Positions 1 through 5,441 of a DNA stretch of 14,894 nucleotides are shown here, piece after piece. Under the pieces are notes generated by a model. It was not told where the DNA came from and made no database searches. It saw nothing but the letters and a program-made list of their open reading frames with translations. The position numbers were made by a program, and so were the translations under genes. The stretch spans positions 1-14,894 of the forward strand of contig JASBZN010000018.1 in assembly GCA_029983435.1 (NCBI GenBank), in the 5' to 3' direction. Position 1 is the first letter of the stretch. Each line of letters opens with the position of its first letter. This DNA comes from Urinicoccus sp. (lineage in GTDB: Bacteria; Bacillota; Clostridia; Tissierellales; Peptoniphilaceae).

Positions 1-100
1 CAATTTATTCTTTTTTACAAATGTTCCCATTTTAATCCCAGTTACAGTTTTTCATTTTCTGTAACCATTGAATTTACAAGGCTTTTTAATTTTTTTGCGA
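1..100. other. AT-rich left flank, no gene
   Basis: I see no coding region here. It lies outside the orphan guaA-end repeat, so it should be the DNA that followed guaA before integration. It holds an inverted repeat, GTTACAG (41-47) and CTGTAAC (59-65), with an 11-nt loop. It also has a second sequence resembling the guaA end, TTCCCATT, near 24-31. Its base composition is closer to the element than to the guaA-side chromosome, so it could instead be the edge of a second, older insertion. Confidence 0.5.
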
Positions 101-114
101 TTACTCCCATTCAA
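101..114. other. attL: orphan copy of the guaA 3' end
   Basis: Thirteen of 14 bases match the guaA terminus at 7882-7895, and the ten bases TCCCATTCAA are identical. Read on the minus strand it still spells Glu-Trp-Glu-stop (GAA TGG GAG TAA), whereas intact guaA ends GAA TGG GAA TAA. The difference is a silent third-position change in the last Glu codon. This suggests the element carried its own version of the gene end and displaced the original one to this position. Confidence 0.75.
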
Positions 115-177
115 CCGTCTAACATTCTTTACCATCCGACTTTGTGTATTTTAAGCCCTTTTTATTTTTATGAATTG

Positions 178-209
178 CTATTTTATACTATTTTATATAC
201 TATTTTAAA
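178..209. repeat. Tandem CTATTTTATA-like repeats between attL and int
   Basis: Three near-identical 10-bp units begin at 178, 188 and 200 (the third reads CTATTTTAAA). They lie between the crossover core and the 3' end of the integrase gene. The position and the helically phased AT tracts fit a bending region or accessory-protein site in an att arm. They may equally be simple low-complexity AT sequence. Confidence 0.4.
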
Positions 210-213
210 ATTA

Positions 214-234
214 TTGTTACGATTTTGTTACGCT
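214..234. repeat. Putative integrase arm site, left copy
   Basis: This 21-bp sequence consists of TTGTTACG, one variable base, then TTTTGTTACGCT. It recurs in the same orientation at 7815-7835 with a single mismatch. The unit itself contains TTGTTACG-like sequence twice. It overlaps the integrase stop codon. In the excised circle the two copies would flank the crossover core, which is the layout of arm-type integrase binding sites. Confidence 0.6.
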
Positions 235-1299
235 CAAGTTTTCCATTACTTTTAGAATCTTATCATCACTAGGAATCATATGGGAATAAGTGTTTAAAGT
301 AGTTGATACCTTTTCATGGCCTAGCCGTTTACTTAAGGCCACAATATTGATTCCCTCGTTTAATAATAAGCTTGCATGGGAATGCCTTAGATCGTGAATC
401 CTTATTTTATTTAGGTTGTTTCTTTTACATATTTGAGTTATTGCATGTTCAAACTTATGCTTAGTACAATGAAAAATCCGGTCTTTATCATTAGGTTTAT
501 AGACTAATTCTTTATAACTTTTCAATTCATCCATAACGGCTTTTATAACCGTTATTTCTCTAATGCTTTTCTTGGTTTTTGGTTCTGTTATAACGTCTTT
601 ACCTTGCAACCTTTGATAGGATTCATCTATATTCACCGTATTTCCGTTAAAGTCAATGTCTTGCCAAGTTAAGGCCAATAATTCGCCAATACGGCATCCG
701 CTCCAATATAGGATATTAAAACCTAAGTGTAGTTCTTTATCCTCTACAAGGTCAATAAAGGTTGTGAATTCTTCTAGGCTCCAGATTTCTTTTTCCGGTG
801 CATTCTTTGCCCCAATGCTCCCTACTTTATGGACAGGGTTATTCTTTAGATTATGAAATTTAACAGCATAGTTAAATATAGCCGTTAATTGATTGTTGAT
901 GGATTTTAAATAGGTGGGGGCATAGGGTTTATTTGTTTTGGGATTGACTGCTTCTAATAACTTATTTTGCCACCTTTGAACATCAATGGGCCCTATCTCG
1001 CTAATTTTTAGATCTTTGAAATAAGGTAGTATCTTATTTTCAATTAAATATTCTTTTGATAATATTGTATGTTCCTTCAACCTTGGGCGGATATCTTCAA
1101 AATACATTTCATATAACCCTTGAAAGGTCATTTCTGGATTAAAGTTAATATCATTTAAGAAGTTCCGCTCCCATTCGTCCGCTTCCTTTTTTGTATTAAA
1201 TCCTTCTTTTTTCTTTTGCTTGGTTTCACCGTCTAAATTTACATATCTAAATGAGCAATACCATTTATTGGGATTGTTTTTCATTCTTTTGCTTGTCAT
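217..1299 (-). CDS. int: Tyrosine recombinase / phage integrase
   Basis: This site-specific recombinase should integrate and excise the element at the guaA end. From the ATG at 1299 it is 360 residues, a normal length for the lambda/Tn916-like class. The N-terminus (about 12-45) resembles the AP2-like arm-binding domain, with aromatic and basic residues. The middle (about 55-155) is the SAM-like core-binding domain. The C-terminal catalytic domain shows Arg203 in the CRIGE motif, His302-x-x-Arg305 in HDLRH, His328 in LGH and the nucleophile Tyr338 in NTYSH, so all visible catalytic residues are present. I chose ATG 1299 over the upstream TTG at 1320 because AAGGAG lies at 1310-1315 with correct spacing. 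The gene lies next to attL, at the far end from guaA. Its last codons run into the arm-site repeat, so the gene end and recombination site are fused. Confidence 0.95.
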   Translation of the reverse strand: MTSKRMKNNPNKWYCSFRYVNLDGETKQKKKEGFNTKKEADEWERNFLNDINFNPEMTFQGLYEMYFEDIRPRLKEHTILSKEYLIENKILPYFKDLKISEIGPIDVQRWQNKLLEAVNPKTNKPYAPTYLKSINNQLTAIFNYAVKFHNLKNNPVHKVGSIGAKNAPEKEIWSLEEFTTFIDLVEDKELHLGFNILYWSGCRIGELLALTWQDIDFNGNTVNIDESYQRLQGKDVITEPKTKKSIREITVIKAVMDELKSYKELVYKPNDKDRIFHCTKHKFEHAITQICKRNNLNKIRIHDLRHSHASLLLNEGINIVALSKRLGHEKVSTTLNTYSHMIPSDDKILKVMENLSVTKS

Positions 1300-1329
1300 G
1301 TTTAAAATCTCCTTATTCAATTGTCCAGG

Positions 1330-1356
1330 GCTTAAAATTCGGGGTCAATTTCAAGC
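1330..1356 (-). promoter_or_regulatory. Hairpin in the integrase leader
   Basis: On the minus strand, ten bases on each side (1347-1356 with 1330-1339) pair around a 7-nt loop, with one G-U pair. On the plus strand the same position would be an A-C mismatch, so the structure favours minus-strand RNA. It lies about 30 nt upstream of the int start, after the repressor gene. No U-run follows, so it is not a simple terminator. It may tune int expression when the repressor transcript reads through. Confidence 0.4.
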
Positions 1357-1429
1357 TTTCTCTTGTTCTTAGTATAATTCTATTAATAATAACTAAACGG
1401 CCTTAAAATCGATTCTATGACCTTTTAGC

Positions 1430-2104
1430 TTAATTATCTTCTAAATTCTTAAGATCTTGTAATAAATCATTAATTGTACCGATTTCTGGATTATTTAACG
1501 ATTTATTAATAACCTCATATAGATGATTTATAGTTTCTTTTGTGTTTGAAGTATATAAATCTATAATATTTTGTTTATTGCTAGCATAAAGATGGGTTGA
1601 ATAGTCATATACATCCGTTTCTAATTGTGTTTCTATATCAACCCCAATATCTAAGAACTTACCTTGCACAACAAGATAATAAAAACCTTTATCATATTCA
1701 TAAAGATATCCTTCTATTATCTTATATTGGCTTTCAATTTCCTTAATACCAAACTTGTGGGGCTCTAAAGAATCATATTGCCACAACTTCGTAAAATGTT
1801 CACTTGGTTCTTTAATATACTCCCACGTTATTTTTTCGTTTTGTGTCATTTCTATTAGTTTATTAATCAATCTTTCTTGAGGGGTTTCCCCTTTGTTCCA
1901 GCCCATCAAATAACTAGGATCTACTTCTAAGGCCTTAGCAATATCAGTTATCCTGTTGATTGGTATATTGGGAACATTGCCTGATTCATAGTTAGACAAC
2001 GAAGCATGCGTAAGCCCGATTTTTTGCCCTAATTCTTGTAGTGTAAGTCCCCTTTCAAGTCTAGTCTTCTTTATTCGTTCTCCTATTTTTGAGTTATTAT
2101 TCAT
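1430..2104 (-). CDS. cI-type HTH repressor without a self-cleavage domain
   Basis: Residues about 7-68 form a classic HTH_3/cro-cI domain (KTRLERGLTLQELGQKIG, then a LTHASLSNYESG recognition segment). The remaining 150 residues are acidic and aromatic-rich. They show no Ala-Gly cleavage site and no Ser/Lys S24 peptidase motif. The protein is therefore probably not an SOS-cleaved repressor. This resembles the logic of SaPI Stl, which is relieved by binding a helper-phage protein, although the C-terminal fold is unrecognised. The start at 2104 has GGAGG five bases upstream. The gene is divergent from the Cro-like gene and shares a 140-bp control region with it. Repressor role: high confidence. 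Induction mechanism: inference. Confidence 0.88.
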   Translation of the reverse strand: MNNNSKIGERIKKTRLERGLTLQELGQKIGLTHASLSNYESGNVPNIPINRITDIAKALEVDPSYLMGWNKGETPQERLINKLIEMTQNEKITWEYIKEPSEHFTKLWQYDSLEPHKFGIKEIESQYKIIEGYLYEYDKGFYYLVVQGKFLDIGVDIETQLETDVYDYSTHLYASNKQNIIDLYTSNTKETINHLYEVINKSLNNPEIGTINDLLQDLKNLEDN

Positions 2105-2127
2105 ATTATCCTCCTCCTAATTAACCT

Positions 2128-2141
2128 AATGTAATCATAAC
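2128..2141. promoter_or_regulatory. Putative operator O1, at the repressor promoter
   Basis: AATGTAATCATAAC matches 12 of 14 bases of 2213-2226, AATGTAATTATTAC. The core GTAAT-N-AT(T/A)AC is nearly palindromic, as expected for a dimeric HTH repressor. It covers the -10 box of the minus-strand promoter. Confidence 0.5.
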
Positions 2142-2162
2142 AAACATTTTAAAATTTGTAAA
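2134..2162 (-). promoter_or_regulatory. Promoter of the repressor gene
   Basis: On the minus strand, -35 TTTACA (2157-2162) and -10 TATGAT (2134-2139) are separated by 17 bp. The expected start lies about 25 bases before the repressor ribosome-binding site. It faces the strong rightward promoter and overlaps operator O1, which would allow autoregulation. Confidence 0.6.
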
Positions 2163-2180
2163 TAATATTGAAAAAACCTC

Positions 2181-2209
2181 TTGACAGCCTTTAAAGTATT
2201 GCATACAAT
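2181..2209 (+). promoter_or_regulatory. Strong rightward early promoter
   Basis: A perfect -35, TTGACA (2181-2186), lies 17 bp from -10 TACAAT (2204-2209). It would drive the Cro-like gene and the excision and replication genes behind it. The direct motif AATGTAA lies at the -10 (from 2207) and at the start site (from 2213), consistent with repression by the divergent cI-type protein. Confidence 0.8.
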
Positions 2210-2212
2210 GTA

Positions 2213-2226
2213 AATGTAATTATTAC
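2213..2226. promoter_or_regulatory. Putative operator O2, at the rightward start site
   Basis: This site contains GTAAT-T-ATTAC, a perfect 11-bp palindrome at 2216-2226 around a central T. It lies on the predicted transcription start of the early promoter, and its near copy is O1. A repressor bound here would block the early operon. Confidence 0.55.
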
Positions 2227-2246
2227 TAACAATCGAGGTGAGAAAA

Positions 2247-2444
2247 ATGAAACTAAAAATAGGTGAAGTAAAGCTTTTAATGGTAGAACAAAACCTAACA
2301 CAAGATGAATTGGCAGAAAAAGCAGACCTTTCAAGAATTTCTATCAGTTATTTTATGAATGGTAAAAACGCAAGTGTTAAGTCAATAAACAAAATTGCCA
2401 ACGCTCTTAATGTATCCATTAGAGATATTGTAGAAATGAATTAA
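2247..2444 (+). CDS. Cro-like HTH regulator
   Basis: This 65-residue protein is a single HTH_3 domain with nothing else. The segment LTQDELAEKADLSRISISYF is the helix-turn-helix, and ALNVSIRDIVEM is the typical closing helix. As the first gene of the rightward early operon, divergent from the cI-type repressor, it probably acts as the Cro-type antirepressor that shuts off the repressor promoter. I chose ATG 2247 because GAGGTGAG (2234-2241) is correctly spaced. The upstream in-frame GTG at 2238 overlaps that ribosome-binding site and is unlikely. Confidence 0.85.
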   Translation: MKLKIGEVKLLMVEQNLTQDELAEKADLSRISISYFMNGKNASVKSINKIANALNVSIRDIVEMN

Positions 2445-2457
2445 TACGAGGTGAAAC

Positions 2458-2643
2458 ATGGCTACTTTAATACGTGTTGATGAAGTGAAGGAGATACTTG
2501 GGGTCAAAGAAGCCAAGGCCTATAAGGTCATACGCCAATTGAATCATGAACTTGAAGAAAAGGGCTTTTTAACTGTATCTGGAAGGATCCCCCTGGACTA
2601 CTTGAAAGAGAGGTTTAACTTAAATGATGATGGTTCTATGTAA
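2458..2643 (+). CDS. Small HTH DNA-binding protein, probable excisionase
   Basis: This 61-residue protein has an N-terminal winged-helix-like segment (RVDEVKEILGVKEAKAYKVI) followed by NHELEEKGFLTVSGRIPLDYL. That pattern is common in short regulatory or excisionase-like proteins of Firmicutes phages and integrative elements. GAGGTGAAAC precedes the ATG at good spacing, and the gene follows the Cro-like gene by 13 bp, so the two are co-transcribed. An excisionase or control role is inferred from size, fold and position; it could instead activate early transcription. Confidence 0.7.
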   Translation: MATLIRVDEVKEILGVKEAKAYKVIRQLNHELEEKGFLTVSGRIPLDYLKERFNLNDDGSM

Positions 2644-2654
2644 GACAATAAAAA

Positions 2655-2746
2655 AAGCCCGCCAGGCTCAAACAAAGTTCCCCAACTTCTTACCTGACGG
2701 GCTTCATGACAAGCAATACAATGGTATTGCTAAAGTATATTTTAGC
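2655..2746. promoter_or_regulatory. Cluster of three hairpins before the initiator gene
   Basis: A 12-bp stem with one mismatch (2655-2666 with 2693-2704) encloses a loop that itself folds (AAGTT 2675-2679, AACTT 2684-2688). A perfect 8-bp hairpin follows (AGCAATAC 2712-2719, GTATTGCT 2724-2731). A third hairpin, GCTAAA/TTTAGC (2729-2734, 2741-2746), shares bases 2729-2731 with the second, so those two compete. Read on the minus strand, the first stem ends in seven U residues and would be a Rho-independent terminator that stops antisense transcription. On the plus strand it would be leader structure controlling the initiator gene. Confidence 0.6.
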
Positions 2747-2792
2747 AAATTAGAAGATTATAAACAATACCTGTATGGAAGTTGGTGCAAAT

Positions 2793-3542
2793 TTGAAAAA
2801 AAGCCAGGGTTGGGTGAGTGTTTATAGAGAATTAATAAAAAAACCTATTTGGTTGAATTCTACACCTGAACAAAAAACTATTTTTATCGTGCTTCTTTTA
2901 ATGGCTAACCATGAAGAAAAGGAATGGGAATGGAGGGGCCAAAAGTACAGAATAAAACCAGGCCAAATGATTACAAGTCTAAATTCTATTGTTTTAAATT
3001 GTGGTAAAGGTATGACAACACAAAAAGTTAGAACAGCTTTAAAAAGATTTGAAAAACTTGGTTTTTTAACAAACGAATCAACAAACAAAAATAGGCTTAT
3101 AACCATTGTAAATTGGGGAAAATATCAAGGAGTATTAAAACAATATAACAATGGTTATAACATGCAACTAACAAGCAATCAACAAGCACCTAACAAGCAC
3201 CCAACAACTAACAATAATGATAATAATGATGTAATAATGACTAATAATGATGATAAGGCAAATTACCTTTCACAGATTAATCTCCTTGTTAGAAATAAGG
3301 TTACATCATCATCTATTGAAAACTTTATCGGTCTTTATGGAATCAAGTCTTTAAAGTCTCTTATTACAGAAATACAAAAAAGCGACTATCTCAAGGAGAA
3401 CATTAACTTTAATAGTCTAAGCCCCGACTTTGTGGACAAGGCTATTCATGGAAGGTATCGAACATATCGAACCAATGATTTTATGGAAAAAGAGGAGGGA
3501 GAAAATCCATATGGAAAAGTTCCACCATTTGAACTTAACTGA
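2793..3542 (+). CDS. Replication initiator / replisome organizer (DnaD-like)
   Basis: The first 110 residues (GWVSVYRELIKKPIW... FIVLLLMANHEEKEW... TTQKVRTALKRFEKLGFLTN) match the winged-helix N-terminal domain of phage replisome organizers. These proteins bind origin DNA and recruit helicase through a loader. An Asn-rich, low-complexity linker (about 115-155) follows, then a C-terminal helical domain of about 90 residues resembling the DnaD/DnaB2 part. The linker DNA carries the probable origin, as in lambda O. I prefer TTG 2793 (249 residues), since GGAAG at 2777-2781 lies upstream and MKKSQGW is the usual opening; ATG 2775 is the alternative. The end overlaps the loader gene by 32 bases. 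Confidence 0.85.
   Translation: MKKSQGWVSVYRELIKKPIWLNSTPEQKTIFIVLLLMANHEEKEWEWRGQKYRIKPGQMITSLNSIVLNCGKGMTTQKVRTALKRFEKLGFLTNESTNKNRLITIVNWGKYQGVLKQYNNGYNMQLTSNQQAPNKHPTTNNNDNNDVIMTNNDDKANYLSQINLLVRNKVTSSSIENFIGLYGIKSLKSLITEIQKSDYLKENINFNSLSPDFVDKAIHGRYRTYRTNDFMEKEEGENPYGKVPPFELN
3170..3250. other. Probable replication origin inside the initiator gene
   Basis: Three exact AACAAGCA units start at 3170, 3181 and 3192, with a degenerate fourth (AACAACTA) at 3203. The period is exactly 11 bp, one helical turn. They are followed by four AATAATGA units at 3213, 3222, 3233 and 3243, which form an easily melted AT-rich tract. Because 11 is not a multiple of three, the repeat is read in three frames and encodes different peptides, so the repetition is conserved as DNA rather than protein. 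Iterons next to an AT-rich unwinding region within the initiator gene are a recognised phage and plasmid origin layout. Confidence 0.75.
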
Positions 3543-4350
3543 TGTTATATCTCCTGATGATACTAGTTATGATAAAAAGGATTTAAAAGTTACGGATCCA
3601 TTTACCGGAAAACCTATAACTGTAAAATCTCTAAGTGAAAAAGGAATTCAACAGTATCAACAAAACCAGGATATAGAAAAAGAAAAAGAAAATAGAAAGT
3701 ATGTTGAAAAGCTTAAACTTAATAGCTTAATGAATGCTAAATTTAAAGAATGTCGATTTGAAAACTTTAAAATAACCCCGGATAACGAAAAGTGTTTTAA
3801 ACTTGGTCGGTATTATGCTTCCCACTTTGCCGAGTTTAAAGATAAAAATAAGGGACTGTTGATTTATGGTGAAGCCGGAACGGGTAAATCTTTTTTAAGT
3901 TTTTGTATTGCTAATTATTTGATTGATCGCGGTGTTCCTGTTATTGCTTGTTCTTTTTCTACTATTTTAGAAAAAATAAAAGAATTTTCAGCTTTTGGAA
4001 GTAATAAGCTAAATTTTTTTTACAACACGCTTGAGAATATTGATTTACTCATTATTGACGATTTGGGTTCTGAACATTCTAGCGAATGGATTAAAGCTAA
4101 GATTTATACAGTTATTGATTTAAGGTATCGGTCTAACAAGCCTTTAATTATAACTACAAATTTAGATCCTGACACAGAGTTAAAAAGGAAACTCACTGGA
4201 AAGGATGGCATTACTAGAACTTATGACCGTATCTATGAAATATGTCCACGGGTTAAAATGAGTTGCCAACCTTTAAGAATTCTGGAGGGCAATAAAAAAC
4301 AAGCGGAATTTAATCAGTTGTTTCGTGATATTACAGGAGGTAAACAATGA
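3511..4350 (+). CDS. DnaC/IstB-type helicase loader ATPase
   Basis: This AAA+ ATPase should load the host replicative helicase at the element origin with the upstream initiator. From ATG 3511 it is 279 residues. About 80 N-terminal residues with a charged coiled-coil-like stretch precede the ATPase core. The core has Walker A GEAGTGKS at 120-127, Walker B LLIIDDLGSE at 179-188 and sensor-I TTN at 215-217, with an Arg-rich segment (RTYDRIYEICPR) near 236-247. The start is well supported by AGGAGGGAG at 3493-3502; in-frame codons farther upstream lie inside the initiator gene and lack a good site. The gene overlaps the initiator by 32 bases and the next gene by 4. Confidence 0.9.
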   Translation: MEKFHHLNLTDVISPDDTSYDKKDLKVTDPFTGKPITVKSLSEKGIQQYQQNQDIEKEKENRKYVEKLKLNSLMNAKFKECRFENFKITPDNEKCFKLGRYYASHFAEFKDKNKGLLIYGEAGTGKSFLSFCIANYLIDRGVPVIACSFSTILEKIKEFSAFGSNKLNFFYNTLENIDLLIIDDLGSEHSSEWIKAKIYTVIDLRYRSNKPLIITTNLDPDTELKRKLTGKDGITRTYDRIYEICPRVKMSCQPLRILEGNKKQAEFNQLFRDITGGKQ

Positions 4351-4706
4351 AAACTTTAATTACTGTATTGAAAGAAAATAAAGAAATAAACCTACAAGCC
4401 GGAAATGTATATGAACTTTTTATGGATGATGAAAACTTATTAGCAAGAACTTTATCAGAAGATGAAATTGAAGAATATAGAAAGGAATGTATTAAAAATT
4501 TACCTACAAAGGGGAAACGGTGTATTCAAAGAGCCGGAAACCTTAGCATATTTGATAATAGTCCTATTGGGCTTAAAATTGATGAATTGAACTATTTACT
4601 TGAGGGGAACGGATATTCACTAGATCCCACTACATGGAGGCTAGCAGGTGATTTCTTTAATTATGGTTATTATTTGGGAAAAATAGCCGGGAAAAAGGGA
4701 TTTTAA
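4347..4706 (+). CDS. Unknown protein at the end of the replication operon
   Basis: I do not recognise this 119-residue protein. Its start overlaps the loader stop as ATGA, with GGAGG just upstream, so it is translationally coupled and certainly expressed with replication. The N-terminal half is acidic (ELFMDDENLLARTLSEDEIEEY). A basic patch follows (PTKGKRCIQRAG). The C-terminus is aromatic and Gly-rich (TTWRLAGDFFNYGYYLGKIAGKKGF). I see no signal peptide, membrane segment or metal-binding cluster. Position suggests a replication accessory or a protein acting on the host or helper, but nothing in the sequence decides this. Confidence 0.7.
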   Translation: MKTLITVLKENKEINLQAGNVYELFMDDENLLARTLSEDEIEEYRKECIKNLPTKGKRCIQRAGNLSIFDNSPIGLKIDELNYLLEGNGYSLDPTTWRLAGDFFNYGYYLGKIAGKKGF

Positions 4707-4729
4707 TATAAAAAATATAAAAAAATTGG

Positions 4730-4762
4730 GCTATTGTGGTGAAGGCTACAATAGCTTTTTTT
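4730..4762 (+). terminator. Terminator of the replication operon
   Basis: GCTATTGT (4730-4737) pairs perfectly with ACAATAGC (4748-4755) around a 10-nt loop, followed by seven T residues (4756-4762). It separates early genes from the capsid genes, so the latter need their own promoter. Confidence 0.85.
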
Positions 4763-4827
4763 GTATTTAAACGTATAATACATTTTCGTTTTATATTACC
4801 TATACATGGTTATATTATTTGATACAT

Positions 4828-4884
4828 ACTATATATAGTTATCATTTGAGTTTAATCATCTATATGTAGTATAATATAGCTATA
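4828..4884 (+). promoter_or_regulatory. Capsid operon promoter with flanking palindromes
   Basis: A perfect -10, TATAAT (4870-4875), lies 18 bp from -35 TTGAGT (4846-4851). A perfect 12-bp palindrome, ACTATATATAGT (4828-4839), sits just upstream of the -35. A 10-bp palindrome, TATAGCTATA (4875-4884), covers the start site. Related TATACAT/CTATATG motifs are scattered over 4800-4890. This layout suggests a bound regulator. The candidates encoded in the element are the cI/Cro pair, the RinA-like protein and the sigma-like factor. Confidence 0.6.
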
Positions 4885-4925
4885 CATATTGAAAATATGG
4901 CAATACTTTTATAAGGAGAAAAAAC

Positions 4926-5426
4926 ATGGACGATTTAAAAAATCAAGAAATGGAAGAATTGAACTCAACGGATGAGGAATTTAATTCCTCAAACAAAGAG
5001 GAGGAATTAAACTCAGACGATCATGAAGAAGAACACACAGATGAGAAACTTTATAATCAAGATGAGGTCGATGAAATTGTCAAAAAAAGGCTATCAAGAG
5101 AACGGAAGAGATTCGACAAGCTCCTTGATGGAGATGAATTTGACAAAGATTTATTAAAACGTGAAAAAGAAATTACTTTACGAGAAATGAAGGCAGACGC
5201 TAGAGAAGCACTATCAGAGATTGACGTTCCACCAGAATTTTTTAATTTAATCAATTTTACCGATAGGGAAACTATGGAACAATCTTTAAAGGTAATTGAG
5301 AATATTAAAGATGAATACATTCAACCATGGATAAAAAAAGAGATCCAGGAACGTCTTAAAGGTAGAACTCCTACGATTGGAAGCAGTCATGTTCATGACT
5401 ATTTAGAAGATGCCTTTAAACTATAA
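4926..5426 (+). CDS. Capsid scaffold protein (DUF4355-like)
   Basis: This 166-residue protein has the pattern of the DUF4355 scaffolds encoded immediately before coat genes in many Firmicutes phages. It has a very acidic, disordered N-terminus of about 45 residues (runs of Glu, Asp, Asn). A charged coiled-coil region follows (YNQDEVDEIVKKRLSRERKRF and LLKREKEITLREMKADAREAL, about 43-100). The C-terminal part is short and basic. Scaffolds guide coat assembly from inside and determine shell size, then leave. AAGGAG at 4913-4918 supports the ATG, and the capsid gene follows within 16 bases. There is no protease domain. Carrying its own scaffold could let the element dictate a small head. Confidence 0.8.
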   Translation: MDDLKNQEMEELNSTDEEFNSSNKEEELNSDDHEEEHTDEKLYNQDEVDEIVKKRLSRERKRFDKLLDGDEFDKDLLKREKEITLREMKADAREALSEIDVPPEFFNLINFTDRETMEQSLKVIENIKDEYIQPWIKKEIQERLKGRTPTIGSSHVHDYLEDAFKL

Positions 5427-5441
5427 AAGGAAGTGAAAAGT

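Noticed and set aside
2624..2827. 67-codon plus-strand reading frame between the excisionase-like and initiator genes
   Set aside because: It has no good ribosome-binding site, overlaps both neighbours, and most of it is the hairpin cluster. The structural explanation is better, though a coupled leader peptide cannot be fully excluded.
2822..3106. 94-codon minus-strand frame opposite the initiator gene
   Set aside because: It is entirely antisense to a well-supported gene, lacks its own start signal, and its hydrophobic composition is that of a shadow frame.
3213..3250. AATAATGA repeats considered as a CRISPR-like or simple microsatellite array
   Set aside because: The units are too short and close for CRISPR. 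Their place directly after phased iterons makes an origin unwinding element more likely than random slippage.
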